The notes below the pieces were generated by a model. The model was not told the DNA's origin. It saw only the letters and a list, made by a program, of their open reading frames with translations, and did no database searches. Shown here piece by piece: positions 32,469 through 43,134 of a stretch of DNA of 64,000 nucleotides. Made by a program: the position numbers and the translations under genes. This DNA is from Euryodendron excelsum (Eukaryota; Streptophyta; Magnoliopsida; Ericales; Pentaphylacaceae). The stretch is taken from NCBI GenBank assembly GCA_033060915.1, contig CM065386.1, positions 6,616,001 to 6,680,000 on the forward strand. Reading direction: 5' to 3'. Each line of letters begins with the position of its first letter. Position 1 is the stretch's first letter.

Positions 32469-34649
32469 TCAGAACCCAACCCCGGCGGTGCCGAACGTGG
32501 CTCGGCGGTGAGGCTCAAGCTTCCTGTTCTTCCAGAAACAGGTCTCCGGCGCAAGCTTAGCCGCCGCCGTCCTCATCGGTTCAGACTTGCATCGGGTCAA
32601 CACCAATGGCTCATAAGCGACGTCGTTCACCAGCTTTTGCTCTATCATTGTCGCCATGGACACGGCCGCCGGCGCCGGCAGAGAGCATGACGACCGCGGC
32701 GGCTGCTGGAGCGGTTGGTGGTACGCGCGGTGCGGAGGGAGCACAGGATTAGAATCAGTGCTGATCCTTTTCTTCGGCTCATCACCACCGTTCTTTTTGT
32801 TGACCTGTCTCTCTGGTTGCCATCGGATGAAGTCCGTACTGCAGACCCATGTCTCCTTGGAGACCTCCATTGACAGCTTGGGCTCGCAACTCATCAACAG
32901 CAAGCAGTCCGGCAGCGCTGAGCTGCTTTCTCTCTCTTGCTTCGTCTTCAACTCACTTTCTCTCTCTACCTTCTCATGGTTTGCTTGTTCTCTCTCCTCT
33001 GACTCTATTTCTTCTTCCTTCTGGGTATGTTCTGATTCGGATCTCTCTTGGGTCACTATCTCTTCTTCCTCCTCTTTCAAAGGCGTCTCTTGGGTCTCTT
33101 TCTCTTCCGTTGACTTCTCTTCTGCTGCTTCTTCCAATGTAGCGTCCCCTGCTAACGCTTCAGCTTCAGCCTCTGCTTCTTCTTCGTCTGCTAAATTGGA
33201 ATGTACAGACACGACTGAAGAAGAGTGATGGCTCGCTCTTCTCTCTTCCTCTTCTTCTTCTTCCCGTTCTTGAATCAACAGAGCATCTTCATTTTCCCAG
33301 TTCTCTGGATCTGCAACAGCTTCAGATGAAGAACCGTTCAATTCATTTTCTTCTGCTGCCACTGTCTGGTTCGCTTCTTGTACTTCTGGTTCTTGATTTT
33401 CTTCTCCTCGCAATTCGTCATTGATCTCTGACTTTTCCTCTTCTGGGTTTTCTTTTCCTTCTGCTTCTTGCACCTCCATAACCACGTTTGCTTCTGCTTC
33501 TCGGTTCTCTTGTTCTTCTGCATTGGGTTCAATTGAAACCAACTTCTCAGACACTACTTCAACCTCTTTTTCGTCCATTAATCTCGAAACAACTTTAAGT
33601 ACTTCACTTTCGTCTACATCTTCATGTCCTTCCTCCTCATCCTCTTCCTCTTCACCTTTGGGAGCAGGAGGCTCCCAGAAACGATTAGCAAGAGCCGACA
33701 TTCTCATAGGATCAGATCTGCACCTCATCAACAACAGAGCATTCTTTGGAGGGATACAAATGCTCACTCTCGTTTCCTCCTTCTCCACAACACCATCCTT
33801 GACTTCACATTTCTCATCTTTGACCTCTATCTCTTCCACCACATGCCTTCTCATGGTTCTCTCTCTCATCTCTGTGGTCTCTTCCTCTCCTCCCACCACC
33901 AATTCTATCTCCCTCCCTTTCCCTCCCTCACCATCCTGCAATGACACCAACCAGCTCGCAATCACGGCGCCGCAGGAACTCTGACCAGTCCCTTCACTCG
34001 ATCTCGTCGCTTTCTCTTCCTTTTTCGTCTCGCTCGTTGAAAAGCACGACGACCGGCAAGGAAACAAGCAGCTGAACTCAGCCCCAAATGCCCTCAAAGC
34101 CTCACAAATCGTCAATGACAAGTGAACCCACCTCTGATTCCTATGCCGCAAGGACTCCTGTTGCTGCTGCTGATACTGATTGTTCGCATTCGCTTGATAA
34201 TTCTGGGTTTGACTCTGTTGATTCATCCCTTCACGGGTCTGTTCGACTCTCCGAAAGCTCACTTCACCCCCTCTTCGTTTCGAGAGAGTTCGCATCTTCT
34301 TACCCTGTTTCTTCGTCTTCACTCTAACTTGTCCAATGCAGGTCACCTTCGGGGACGAAGGCTCGGGGTTCTCGAAAGCGCAGCCTCGTTTCTTGCCTCC
34401 GGTGGGGAACATCGGCGATTGGCCTCCTTTCAGGCTTCCGTTGGTCCTGAGTCGTCGGCTGAGAGATGTAGACAGAGAGACGGGTGGGTCTCGTGAGTGG
34501 CATGGGCTGAGGATCGACTTGGCAGAGATCTTCATGGAGGAAGAAGAAGACGAAGAGAGGCGGGAGGTGAAGCAGATAAACAGCTCACTGTTATTGCCGG
34601 TGCGATGAGGTCTTTCTGACGAGTCCATCATCGTGTCATTAACCACCAC
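32469..34649 (-). CDS. Glu-rich plant protein, 'protamine P1-like' group
   Basis: Plant-specific protein without a known activity; orthologues are often labelled 'protamine P1 family', a name that says little. The 726-codon frame has no intron. The family-like start is probably Met39 (34535, MKISAKSILSP), followed by PPVSLSTSLSRRLRTNGS, KGGQSPMFP, EPSSPKVTCIGQVRVKTKK and a WVHLSLTICEALRAFGAEFSCLFPC block, then SCGAVIASWLVSLQ and KGREIELV. The middle is a very acidic, Glu-rich region of about 280 residues, likely disordered. A Cys-x-Ser-(D/E)-Pro-Met motif occurs in LLLMRCRSDPMRMSALANRF (about 33676-33745) and again near the C-terminus as LVLTRCKSEPMRTAAAK (about 32535-32612), with a weaker form between. 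No signal peptide or membrane segment. The upstream 38 codons (Ser-rich) are uncertain. Confidence 0.82.
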   Translation of the reverse strand: MVVNDTMMDSSERPHRTGNNSELFICFTSRLSSSSSSSMKISAKSILSPCHSRDPPVSLSTSLSRRLRTNGSLKGGQSPMFPTGGKKRGCAFENPEPSSPKVTCIGQVRVKTKKQGKKMRTLSKRRGGEVSFRRVEQTREGMNQQSQTQNYQANANNQYQQQQQESLRHRNQRWVHLSLTICEALRAFGAEFSCLFPCRSSCFSTSETKKEEKATRSSEGTGQSSCGAVIASWLVSLQDGEGGKGREIELVVGGEEETTEMRERTMRRHVVEEIEVKDEKCEVKDGVVEKEETRVSICIPPKNALLLMRCRSDPMRMSALANRFWEPPAPKGEEEEDEEEGHEDVDESEVLKVVSRLMDEKEVEVVSEKLVSIEPNAEEQENREAEANVVMEVQEAEGKENPEEEKSEINDELRGEENQEPEVQEANQTVAAEENELNGSSSEAVADPENWENEDALLIQEREEEEEEERRASHHSSSVVSVHSNLADEEEAEAEAEALAGDATLEEAAEEKSTEEKETQETPLKEEEEEIVTQERSESEHTQKEEEIESEEREQANHEKVERESELKTKQERESSSALPDCLLLMSCEPKLSMEVSKETWVCSTDFIRWQPERQVNKKNGGDEPKKRISTDSNPVLPPHRAYHQPLQQPPRSSCSLPAPAAVSMATMIEQKLVNDVAYEPLVLTRCKSEPMRTAAAKLAPETCFWKNRKLEPHRRATFGTAGVGF

Positions 34650-36480
34650 AAAATGGTATGGTGATGATTTTTTTCAGTGTGGAGGTGGCCAGAGGAGTCA
34701 GAGAGTAAGTATCATGAGATAAGAAAAAGCTCTGTAGTTGCTTGTATGGTGGGGTTGTGACTGCGGACTGGAGAGAGACAGATGCATTGATGAAGAGAGA
34801 GAGAGAGAGAGAGACTGAGTGAGTGAGGGGGGGTTAATGGAGACGATGAAATGCCATTTGTTTTTAGCCAGAAGTAACGATTGTTATTCTTTGGGGGGTT
34901 CGATTGGCAATTACTACTTACTACTATGACCAGTTCATCGATAAAACTATAGTACCCGTGGTCCTCTGACTATGATAGTAAAATAAACTAAATTAGCCCA
35001 GTTCGGTTCGGTTTATTAAAATTTTATTTGAGATCAATTTATTATATAAATAAATTAAATTTAAATATATTTTAAAGTTTGTTAATTTTTTAAATTTTGT
35101 TCAAACTCGGCTAGATAAATTTATATACATTTAAAAATTCAAGCTATTTGAACTAGACTCGTGATTAGCTCGATTAAAGTTTATTTGAGTTTGGCTCCAA
35201 AATAGTTAAACTTAAATAAATTAAGCTTAAATATATTTTCAAATTTATTAAATTTATCAAACCAAACTTCCATAACTTTTCGCTCGGCTCAATTTAACTC
35301 GTTTATACTTCCAACAAAATTCTAGTTAAATATTGGGAGCCTAAACTGGAGGAGTAACTCAATAAAGATAAGAATAATAAAGACAATGACGAGTGTTAAA
35401 TTCAAATATTTTAAGTTAAAATTTAATTTTTTTAGGACTGCATTGTGAAAGATAATATTTATATTTAGTTAAACTATACGTAAACTGGTTCGCGCTTTCA
35501 TAACAAATAAAAAATTAAAAAATGCTTCCATCCTTCTTATCCAAAGTGAATTGAGTGGTAAATTAAGAGGTCTGTTTAAAATTTAACTCTTTGGAACTAA
35601 ATTAGGAGAGATTGATTTTTCATAAATTTTTAATATTTATATTTAGTCAAAGCGCATGTAAACTAATTTGGACACTCAAAACAATAACAAAAAATAAAAA
35701 ATGCTCCCATCCTTCTCAATTCGCAGCCAAAGTGGATTGAGTGGCAATTCTTGGCATCCGAGTTCACTCTAAGTAGCTCGAATGACTTCAAATCCAATGT
35801 CAATTAAGTGGATGGTCAAATAGCATTTGGTTGTTTCATTTAATTCCATGTTCATTTGTATATAACTTTACATAATTACTTATTGTACTTAATTATTAAT
35901 TTATTTTGTATTTTTTTAATTCTTTGAAAATTAAAGATGCAAAATTGAGCTTATTTCTTTAATTTGGAATTGAATAAATCAATCTTTATACAAATTAGGA
36001 GAATCAAACCCGAACCAAACAAATTAGGAGAACCAAATCCAATTCATATGCACCCCTAGCTATATGTTTGTCAACTGATGATATGACAACCAAATAAATT
36101 ATTGATGAGCTTAGTCACACACAATTTTTGCCTTGTTGAGGCATGATTTCTTAATTAAGTAATTGAACTCAAAATATGTAAATTCAAGTTTGGTTAATCT
36201 AATGTTTGAAAAATGGTTAAGTATAACTTTTAAGTGAAATTTTTTTAAAAATTACTTATGACTAGTGCCACCCCAATCAAAGCGACTTGAAGGGTACCAA
36301 GTTACCAATTGAGAATCACAAAGACCAGGCAACACCAAGGCATACTGTTCTGGCATAAACATTATGTCCTACAAAAATCCTCCAGCAAACGTGGCCAGAT
36401 CATATATAGCCCATCACATATATAGAGAGAGAGGGGGGCAACCAACAAGACAGAGAGAGCATGAGAGAGAAAACAGATGG
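34650..36480. other. Intergenic, AT-rich, degenerate repeats
   Basis: A diverged tandem duplication covers about 35450-35575 and 35625-35750 (shared words ATTTATATTTAGT, ATGCT-CCATCCTTCT, TGAGTGG). TATGCACCCCTA at about 36045 resembles the end of hAT-like plant MITEs. No gene seen. Confidence 0.5.
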
Positions 36481-36703
36481 GGAACGACTAAACTTATGAG
36501 TGAATTTTAGCTAGATCCTCTCAGATTTGGTCTTTTAACAGTAAGACCCTCATCTATTATAAATGAGCACCTAAACCCCTGAGGTTTGGTTGGGAACGAC
36601 TAAACTTATGAGTGAATTTTAGCTAGATGACCTCAAGTTTGGCCTTTCAACAACAAGACCCTCATCTATCATAAATAGCACCAAGACCCCTGAGATTTGA
36701 TTT
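36481..36703 (+). repeat. 112-bp tandem duplication
   Basis: Two adjacent units, 36481-36592 and 36593-36703, share GGAACGACTAAACTTATGAG and TGAATTTTAGCTAGAT exactly and differ at roughly one base in eight afterwards. Confidence 0.9.
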
Positions 36704-38589
36704 TTTGGCAGACCGTCAGATCTGTTAGCCTAATTCTTTTGTTGACCAGGTTGACCAACTAAAATAACGAAAAAGTCCTCCAAATGAAAAATACAAACAA
36801 AATTCATGTTAGATGAGCCTATGTAAAACGTGATTTGCCTCCTATTTTCTTTTCAATGTTCGAACTCCCAAAACATCAGTGGGATAAATCAGTGGCCGGA
36901 CCCATGAATTTTACAGACAGGGACCAATGTTAAAAAAAAATTTAATGGTACGGACAAATCAAATTTAAGTTTTACAATGTAGAACAAATGTTAAAATGAG
37001 TTAAAAAAAAAAAGTTAAAAAAACTTTTGAAAATGGTACAAGGTAAATAATTGCATTTTAGTGAGGTTAATGTACTATTTTTTTTATCACAAATACTAAA
37101 AAATATGTATGACTTAAGAAAAAAAATTTAAATTTTGAAGGGGCAATGGGATATTTTTTGAATTTTAGGAGAGCCCAAAGTTCCATTTCTTGTTCTAAAA
37201 CCCAGAAGACAAAAAAAAAAAATAGTAAGTGAAATTTTTCGAAACTTAGGGCAGTGGTGGCCTGCCCACCCCCATGTTCGTCTGCCACTGGAATAAACAA
37301 TTTCATATCCACTAACATAATGAAGGAAAATTAGTATTTCATTTTCTTTTATTTTCCAGCTAGGTGGAATTTTCCATGGTGAGACTTAACAACTTGGAAC
37401 TCATTTATTAATCCTATTAGATGGTAGCCACTATCGATGCTTTGGCTCTAGTATTTCTTGTGTTGTGAATTTTTTTTCCCTCTTTTAATCAAACTGTCAC
37501 AAAAGGTCTCTCAAATTTTTATACCCATTGATAAGAATAGCTACGTGTGTGTATATATGCAGTAGATAACTTTAATTGATGGTTTGATTATTTTTTGTCA
37601 TTTACAAATCTTATATATTCATTATTTGCCTCATTGTTCACATTACATAAGTTGTATAAAACTAAATTTAACCAATTATTTTGTAAGGACGACATATAAT
37701 GTAAGTATCTACATTATCAACAATCTTTTAGTACCGTTTTCTATTTCTTAACGGAAGTAAATAAGCAACCTCCTCTACATTTGCAACGCAGCGATTGTCT
37801 AGCTATATAGGATGTCTTATATGAGCTTGATAATGAACCTTATAAAGAGGGTTCTCTAATTGCAAAGTTCATTACTGGAAAATTATTACTATGTCAACTG
37901 TTTCGACAAAGGGAAAAGAAAATAAGAAAATAATATTTGGTGAAAAAAATTGTTTGAAACTTTTGCCTTCAAGTTGGAACCATGTGAAGGAGACTGTATT
38001 TCAAAAATATGATATAAGAGATTTTGTAAACTTAATGGAGGTTTTGATGGAAGAAGAACCTAATATATATCCACCCTTTATGCATAGACTTTGAATAAGA
38101 GCGGATGAGTTCAAATTCATCTGTGCATGAACATGTACTAAAACAGGAACTGTTGTTCCACATCTTGGGGAAAAAAGGGTTTAAACCTGATATTGCCATC
38201 TTAATCGTACAGGTGTCAGATTCGAACATCGTGATTGAAAGGCTGATGACTATAAACTGCTGTTTACTTTTACCTTTTGGTGTAAAAATGTTTTAGTTGC
38301 TTTTTGGTTGGTATATATTGGATGAGTTTTCCTTAGATGAACAAAATCTCGAACAAGTGATGATTGGTTAATATTAGCTTTTTTAATTGATTGTCACTTT
38401 ATGCTACAACTTCTATTTTATGCACATTGCTATGTTTAATGAGCATATATGATATATATATACGTTTTCTATTTTGACAGGGATCTTATATTCACGACAA
38501 TTATATAGTTTATAAGTAAAATACTTGACTTTATATTCTTGTCAAGAAAATACAAGCATATATCTCATACATAGGACGGTTCACAGCTA

Positions 38590-38621
<32 letters not shown>

Positions 38622-38669
38622 CTACGTAAAAACCTCTTATAATTCCACCAGATATGAAAGCAATGATTA
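36704..38669. other. Intergenic, AT-rich
   Basis: A short frame at 37891-38094 (MSTVSTKGKENKK..., with LPSSWNHVKE) recalls the gag of Copia elements but is too short to call. (TA)n at about 38590-38613. Nothing else recognised. Confidence 0.45.
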
Positions 38670-38745
38670 AAGTGATATCACCTAACTCATGTATACATAC
38701 GAAGATTTGTATATGGCATGTGAAAGGTCATTAATACCACCTCCC
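38670..38745 (+). repeat. 75-bp direct repeat, left of decayed Tat element
   Basis: Shares AAGTGATATCACC, AACTCATG, ATACATAC and TTATTAATACC-like words with 43060-43134, about 75% identical. Confidence 0.75.
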
Positions 38746-38784
38746 AATACAGTAAATTTGTATAACCTTTTCGATTTTTGATGC

Positions 38785-39321
38785 AAACAGTTGAAGTGAT
38801 TAATCTTCTTGCTTGGGACACTGGTGTAGTACCTGTCAAAGACACTCTGATATATAAATTAGGTTAGAAATAAATGGGTAGAGTAACAATGCTTAAGAGT
38901 TCATGTATTTTGTACCTCTCTTGGAGATAATGACTTCCCTTTATATATCGATGTAAACAGGGACTGTGCCTTGGATCATGAGCACATTAATGAGGGAGCC
39001 AACTGTGCCCTCAAATTGCGCACTAAGGACAGAGAGAAGGAATCGTGCCCCCATGTGTAGGCTTCATGGACCATCTTCTCAATCGAGGTTGAAACCGTCC
39101 TAATCATGAGATCATGGAGGTTGATCTTGGTCCTCTTGATAATGACATCCTCTTGGGTACCTTAATGGCGGCGCCTGGTGCCCTACTGGAGCTCTGCCTT
39201 TCTAGGTCTATTGGTAAACCTAGTCAGGAAGGTAGTTCAGGGGCTTTGTTCTGGAGACACAGTCTGGACTTACATGGTCTATCCAGTTAAGGGCAAACCC
39301 GCTATACTTGTCGTATTATCA
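38785..39321 (-). repeat. Degenerate LTR of the truncated Tat relative
   Basis: Aligns with the intact LTR at GGGACACTGG, CCTGTCAAAGACACTC and the end CTTGTCGTATTATCA; much diverged between. Only this one LTR remains. Confidence 0.75.
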
Positions 39322-39750
39322 GATGCCCCCAATTCCCTTGGCAGCCTGGGCCTATGGGTGGGAATTTCAAAGAGCCGTGGGGCGCTGCCCCTGGGGTGCA
39401 TTTATAGCGCTGTAACTCGTCATCATTACCACATCCTTCGAATTGGCGTGACCTTTGGGTGTGTGCCACATGGCCTTGCGGGGTTGGTTCCCGTATTTTG
39501 ATGGGACACCATAGGTGCTGACTGTTCGATCCAAGGATTGTGGACAAATCTTAGCCGCTGATTTCGAAAGAGAGGGCCTATAAAGCCTTAGAGGTTTGTC
39601 AAAGGGCTTCTTGTTTTACACCCCTTTTTCAAGTTGTCCAGCGAGTGTCCTCTCTCATCCACTTTCCGCCATTGTTGAACACTCGAAGGGATTCCAAGCC
39701 TCCCTCTCAACTTTCCCGAGTTCATCAAGGTATTTCGAGTGTACAGGTGT

Positions 39751-42048
39751 ATGTTTTGGCTTCTGCAAAAGGCCATTTGGTATTACGAGTGTAGGGTCAA
39801 GATCTTGTACCCCCTAGGGTTTGTAGGAAACCCCTCTTTCATCGAGTTTGTGTATTAGGGCATTTCGGAGGCCTCCAAATCCGCTTTCAAGACCTTGCGT
39901 GAAATAGAGGACCCTAGGACCATGAACCCCCAACCAATCAGCCTATTATCCTGCTCTGAGCACACTTCCTCGATGGATTTAGATAGAGTTAGGCCGGACG
40001 AGGCTTCGAATGCCTCTATAAACTACTTCGGGGCAGGTATTGACAATGTTACCCAAGAGGCAAGGTCGGCGAGGGCCAGGAGCCCTATGGCCATCGTGGA
40101 CGCCTTTGAGGGTGCTCCCACGATTGAGGTTGGGGAGGGAGTTGGGATGCACCTTAGCCCCAACTGAAGGTACGAGGCGAGGCACATAGCCTCCGTTTTA
40201 GACTGGCCAAAGGTGAGGAAACTCTGGTTTGCCTACCAATTCCCGGCATCCATAAGCTATAGAATTCCTGGGAGCGAGGATTGTGTTTTCCTCGCCCTGG
40301 GGAAGTCACGGTGCACGAGAGTACGCTAACTAAGGGGCTGAGGTTTCCCATCGCTCCTCCCATTAAGGGAGTTTTGAGCAGGGCTAGACTAGTTCCAGGG
40401 CAGCTCATGGCACATACTGGTGGGCTGTGCAGCCTTGTGGCAGGCTGCTACCAATAGGGAGGAGTACTTAACCCTTGAAGACTTCTTTTTTTGTTACAAA
40501 GTAACCAAGAGGGATAGCTCAAGCTGGTATTACTTCTCAACTCAGGATGGTCAGCCTGCAATGATAACTAGTCTCCCAGTCTCCCACAAGCGCTGGAAGG
40601 AGAAGTACTTCTTCATTTACGGCGAAGGTATAGAGATTGCCCACTGGGAGGATGTGACTGACCAGACCCCTCGCATACCCAAGTAGTGGGGTAAACCAGG
40701 TAGGAAGGGTAAGCATTTTTCATGCTTTCATACTTGGAATCTACTTAAGGTAATAGTCTGACCATTATCTGTTTTTTCTACTCAGCACATCTTCCTATGT
40801 TAGAGGACAAGTCAAGGAAAGACCGGGTAACGAGGGTGAAGGAGCACCCAGTCAAGCATTGGGTGCCCCTTGTAGCTAGTGAGAGTTTGGTCGCCTACCT
40901 CTTAAGTCCAGACCCTTCCATTGAAACCATTCGCATAGAGAGGAATGAGTTTGGTATGTCTATTCCAGCTACTTTTTAATGCAATTCTACTGATCCCTGC
41001 CTTGTGCATTTTGCAAGACAAAAATCTATCATGGACTTTGATAAGAGGAGCATGGGGTCCTCTACCAAGACAAAGTTCGAGGAAATGAAGAGGGCGAAAG
41101 CTCCTGGGGAGCGACCTAGCAAGCGCCCTTGATCGAGCTCTGTGGGAAAGACCGTTAAGCCCCTTTCTGACAAGTGTCTTGCAGCAACTGGTCCACCAAA
41201 GGGAGCCAAGGCTCCTTCTACTGCTCAAGCTCCAGGCTAGACCTCCAGGCCAGGAGCTGGTATATCGCCGCTAGCTGCCATAGCGCCTCCGGGTTAGTCA
41301 CCTTCGGGCCAACAAGGTGAGCCCCTCATAGTGGAGGATGTCCAAGCTACCTAGGAGAGAATGCAAAAGTTCATCAGCTTAGAGGACGTGGCCCCCTTCC
41401 TCAAGTGGTCCAATGCCTAACTTACCAAGAGCATGAATCACGATGCTCTCAAGGTCGGATTGTTGGCTAACTTTCTCCCCTTTTCTATGACTGCTCTGAC
41501 TTGGTACTGATTTGTGAATTCTTTTGCAGTTGCATATTAAGGCGTTCTGCCTGTCCACCCGGCTGAAGTCGAAAGCGACTGAGAGCGCCAAGAAAGGTCA
41601 GGTCATTGAGACCTTGACCGAGACGATTAGCGGGTTGGAGAAGAAAGTCAAGGATGTATAGCAGTCCCAGGCAGTTGCTGAGGCAGAAAAGACAGCCATC
41701 CTGAACGAGTCGGTGGAACTCAAGAAGAAGGTTGAGGCGTTGACCTTTGATGCCCAGACCTTTGAGGCCATTAAGAATTCTTTGGCCACGAGAATAGCTG
41801 AGCTGGAGGGGCAGCTCAAAACCGCTCATGAGAAGGCTGTGGAGGAGTTTAAGGCTGGGGCGGCCTTTCAGGACGAGGTCGGTGAGGCTTATATGGAGGG
41901 CTTCGTCAACACCAAGGTTGCGGCGAAGAAACTCTTCCCAGACCTTGACTTTTCTACTCTGAAGCCGTCAGATGACACTACCTCCCAGGCGCCTGGTGGG
42001 GAAGAGCAGAGCCCTGCAGCGGAAGAAAAGGACGATGTTCAATCCTGA
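39751..42048 (+). pseudogene. Antisense gene (aORF) pseudogene in the truncated Tat relative
   Basis: Same start (MFWLLQKAIWYYE), exon order and end (...DDVQS) as the intact antisense gene. Readable blocks include LREIEDPRTMNPQP, MDLDRVRPDEASNAS, VSHKRWKEKYFFIYGEG and, at the end, AELEGQLKTAHEKAVEEF and FQDEVGEAYMEGFV. In-frame stops occur near 39856, 40165 and 40684 and in the later exons, with frameshifts near 40300. The acceptors at about 40788, 41017 and 41529 line up with those of the intact copy. The last 112 codons (41713-42048) are still open. Most changes there are conservative, hinting that the protein was constrained before this copy died. Confidence 0.85.
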
Positions 42049-42189
42049 GCTCTTCAAGAGACCCAAGCCCTTGTAGTAGAGATTTTTTTTTTTTTGGACT
42101 GCCTTTAATTAATAAAGATGCCTTTTTGCCTCTTATCCGTACTCTGTGTCCTTTCATTCAAATGCCTTTGTAACTGCCTTTTTTGACTT

Positions 42190-43045
42190 GGCTAGTAAGT
42201 CTATGAGACTGATCAAGTGGGCCTAGTAGCCTTATGATCTTTTAGATGTCTGATCAGACTGTGGTACTGACCAATTTGCTTGGTAGCCTAGTGGCCTTTC
42301 GGCTAGTCTGGTCAGTCTTGGGGACTGACCAGTTGGGCTTGGTAGCCTTGTAGCCTTTTGGCTTATTTGGTCAGTCTCGAGGACTAACCAGTTAGGCTTG
42401 GTAACCTTGTGGCCTTTCGGCTAGTCCGGTCAGTCTTGGGGACTGACCAGTTGAGCTTAGTAGCCTTGTGGCCTTTCGGCTTGTCTGGTCAGTCTCAGGG
42501 ACTGACCAATTGAGCTTGGTAGCCTTGTGACCTTTTGGCTTGTCTGGTCAGCCTTGGGGACTGACTAGTTGGGCTTGGTAGCCTTGTGGCCTTTTGGCTT
42601 GTCTGGTCAGCCTTGGAGACTGACTAGTTGGGCTTGGTAGCCTCATGGCCTTTCGGCTTGTCTGGTCAGCCTTAGGGATTGACTAGTTAGGCTTGGTAGC
42701 CTTGTGGCCTTTCTGCTTGTCTGGTCAGCCTCGGGGACTGACCAGTTGGGCTTAGTAGCCTTGTAGCCTTTCGGCTTATTTGGTTAGTCTCGGGGACTAA
42801 CTAGTTGAGCTTGGTACCCTTGTGACCTTTTAGCTTGTCTGGTTAGTCTTGGGGACTGACCAGTTGAGCTTAGTAACCTTGTGACCTTTTGGCTTGTTTG
42901 ATCAGTCTCGGAGATTGACCAATTGGGCTTGGTAGCTTTATGACCTTTCAGCTTGTCTGGTTAGCATTGGAGACTGACTAGTTGGACTTAGTAGTCTCGC
43001 GACATTTCGACTTGTGTAGTCAGCCTTGGAGACTGACCAATTGAA
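42190..43045 (+). repeat. About 60-bp tandem array, roughly 14 diverged units
   Basis: Units share CTGGTCAG, TTGGGGACTGACCAG, TTGGGCTTGGTAGCC and TTGTGGCCTTTCGGCT, the same monomer as in the intact element at 20341-20760. Spacing is 59-60 bp. Units differ from one another by perhaps 10-20%, many through C-to-T changes. Confidence 0.92.
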
Positions 43046-43059
43046 CTGTAATTCGATCT

Positions 43060-43134
43060 AAGTGATATCACCGAACTCATGCATACATACACAGATTGGT
43101 AGATAACTTGTGGAAAGTTATTAATACCCTTACC
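43060..43134 (+). repeat. 75-bp direct repeat, right of decayed Tat element
   Basis: Partner of 38670-38745, starting 15 bases after the last 60-bp unit. Confidence 0.75.

Larger units (their letters stand above)
38785..43045 (-). mobile_element. Decayed, truncated relative of the Tat element
   Basis: Homologous to the 3' part of the intact element: LTR-like sequence (about 38785-39321), PPT (39322 on), TATA, antisense gene copy (39751-42048) and a 60-bp array (to about 43045). Where gag-pol and the 5' LTR should follow, the sequence instead enters unrelated DNA. Stops, frameshifts and many C-to-T or G-to-A changes relative to the intact copy show great age. The left limit is uncertain because the LTR end has decayed. 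Confidence 0.88.

Noticed and set aside
32656..33984. Plus-strand Ser-rich frames opposite the Glu-rich gene
   Set aside because: Antisense of Glu codons reads as Ser/Phe/Leu; shadows of the real gene.
37891..38094. Short frame with LPSSWNHVKE resembling Copia gag
   Set aside because: Too short, no zinc knuckle, protease or LTR nearby.
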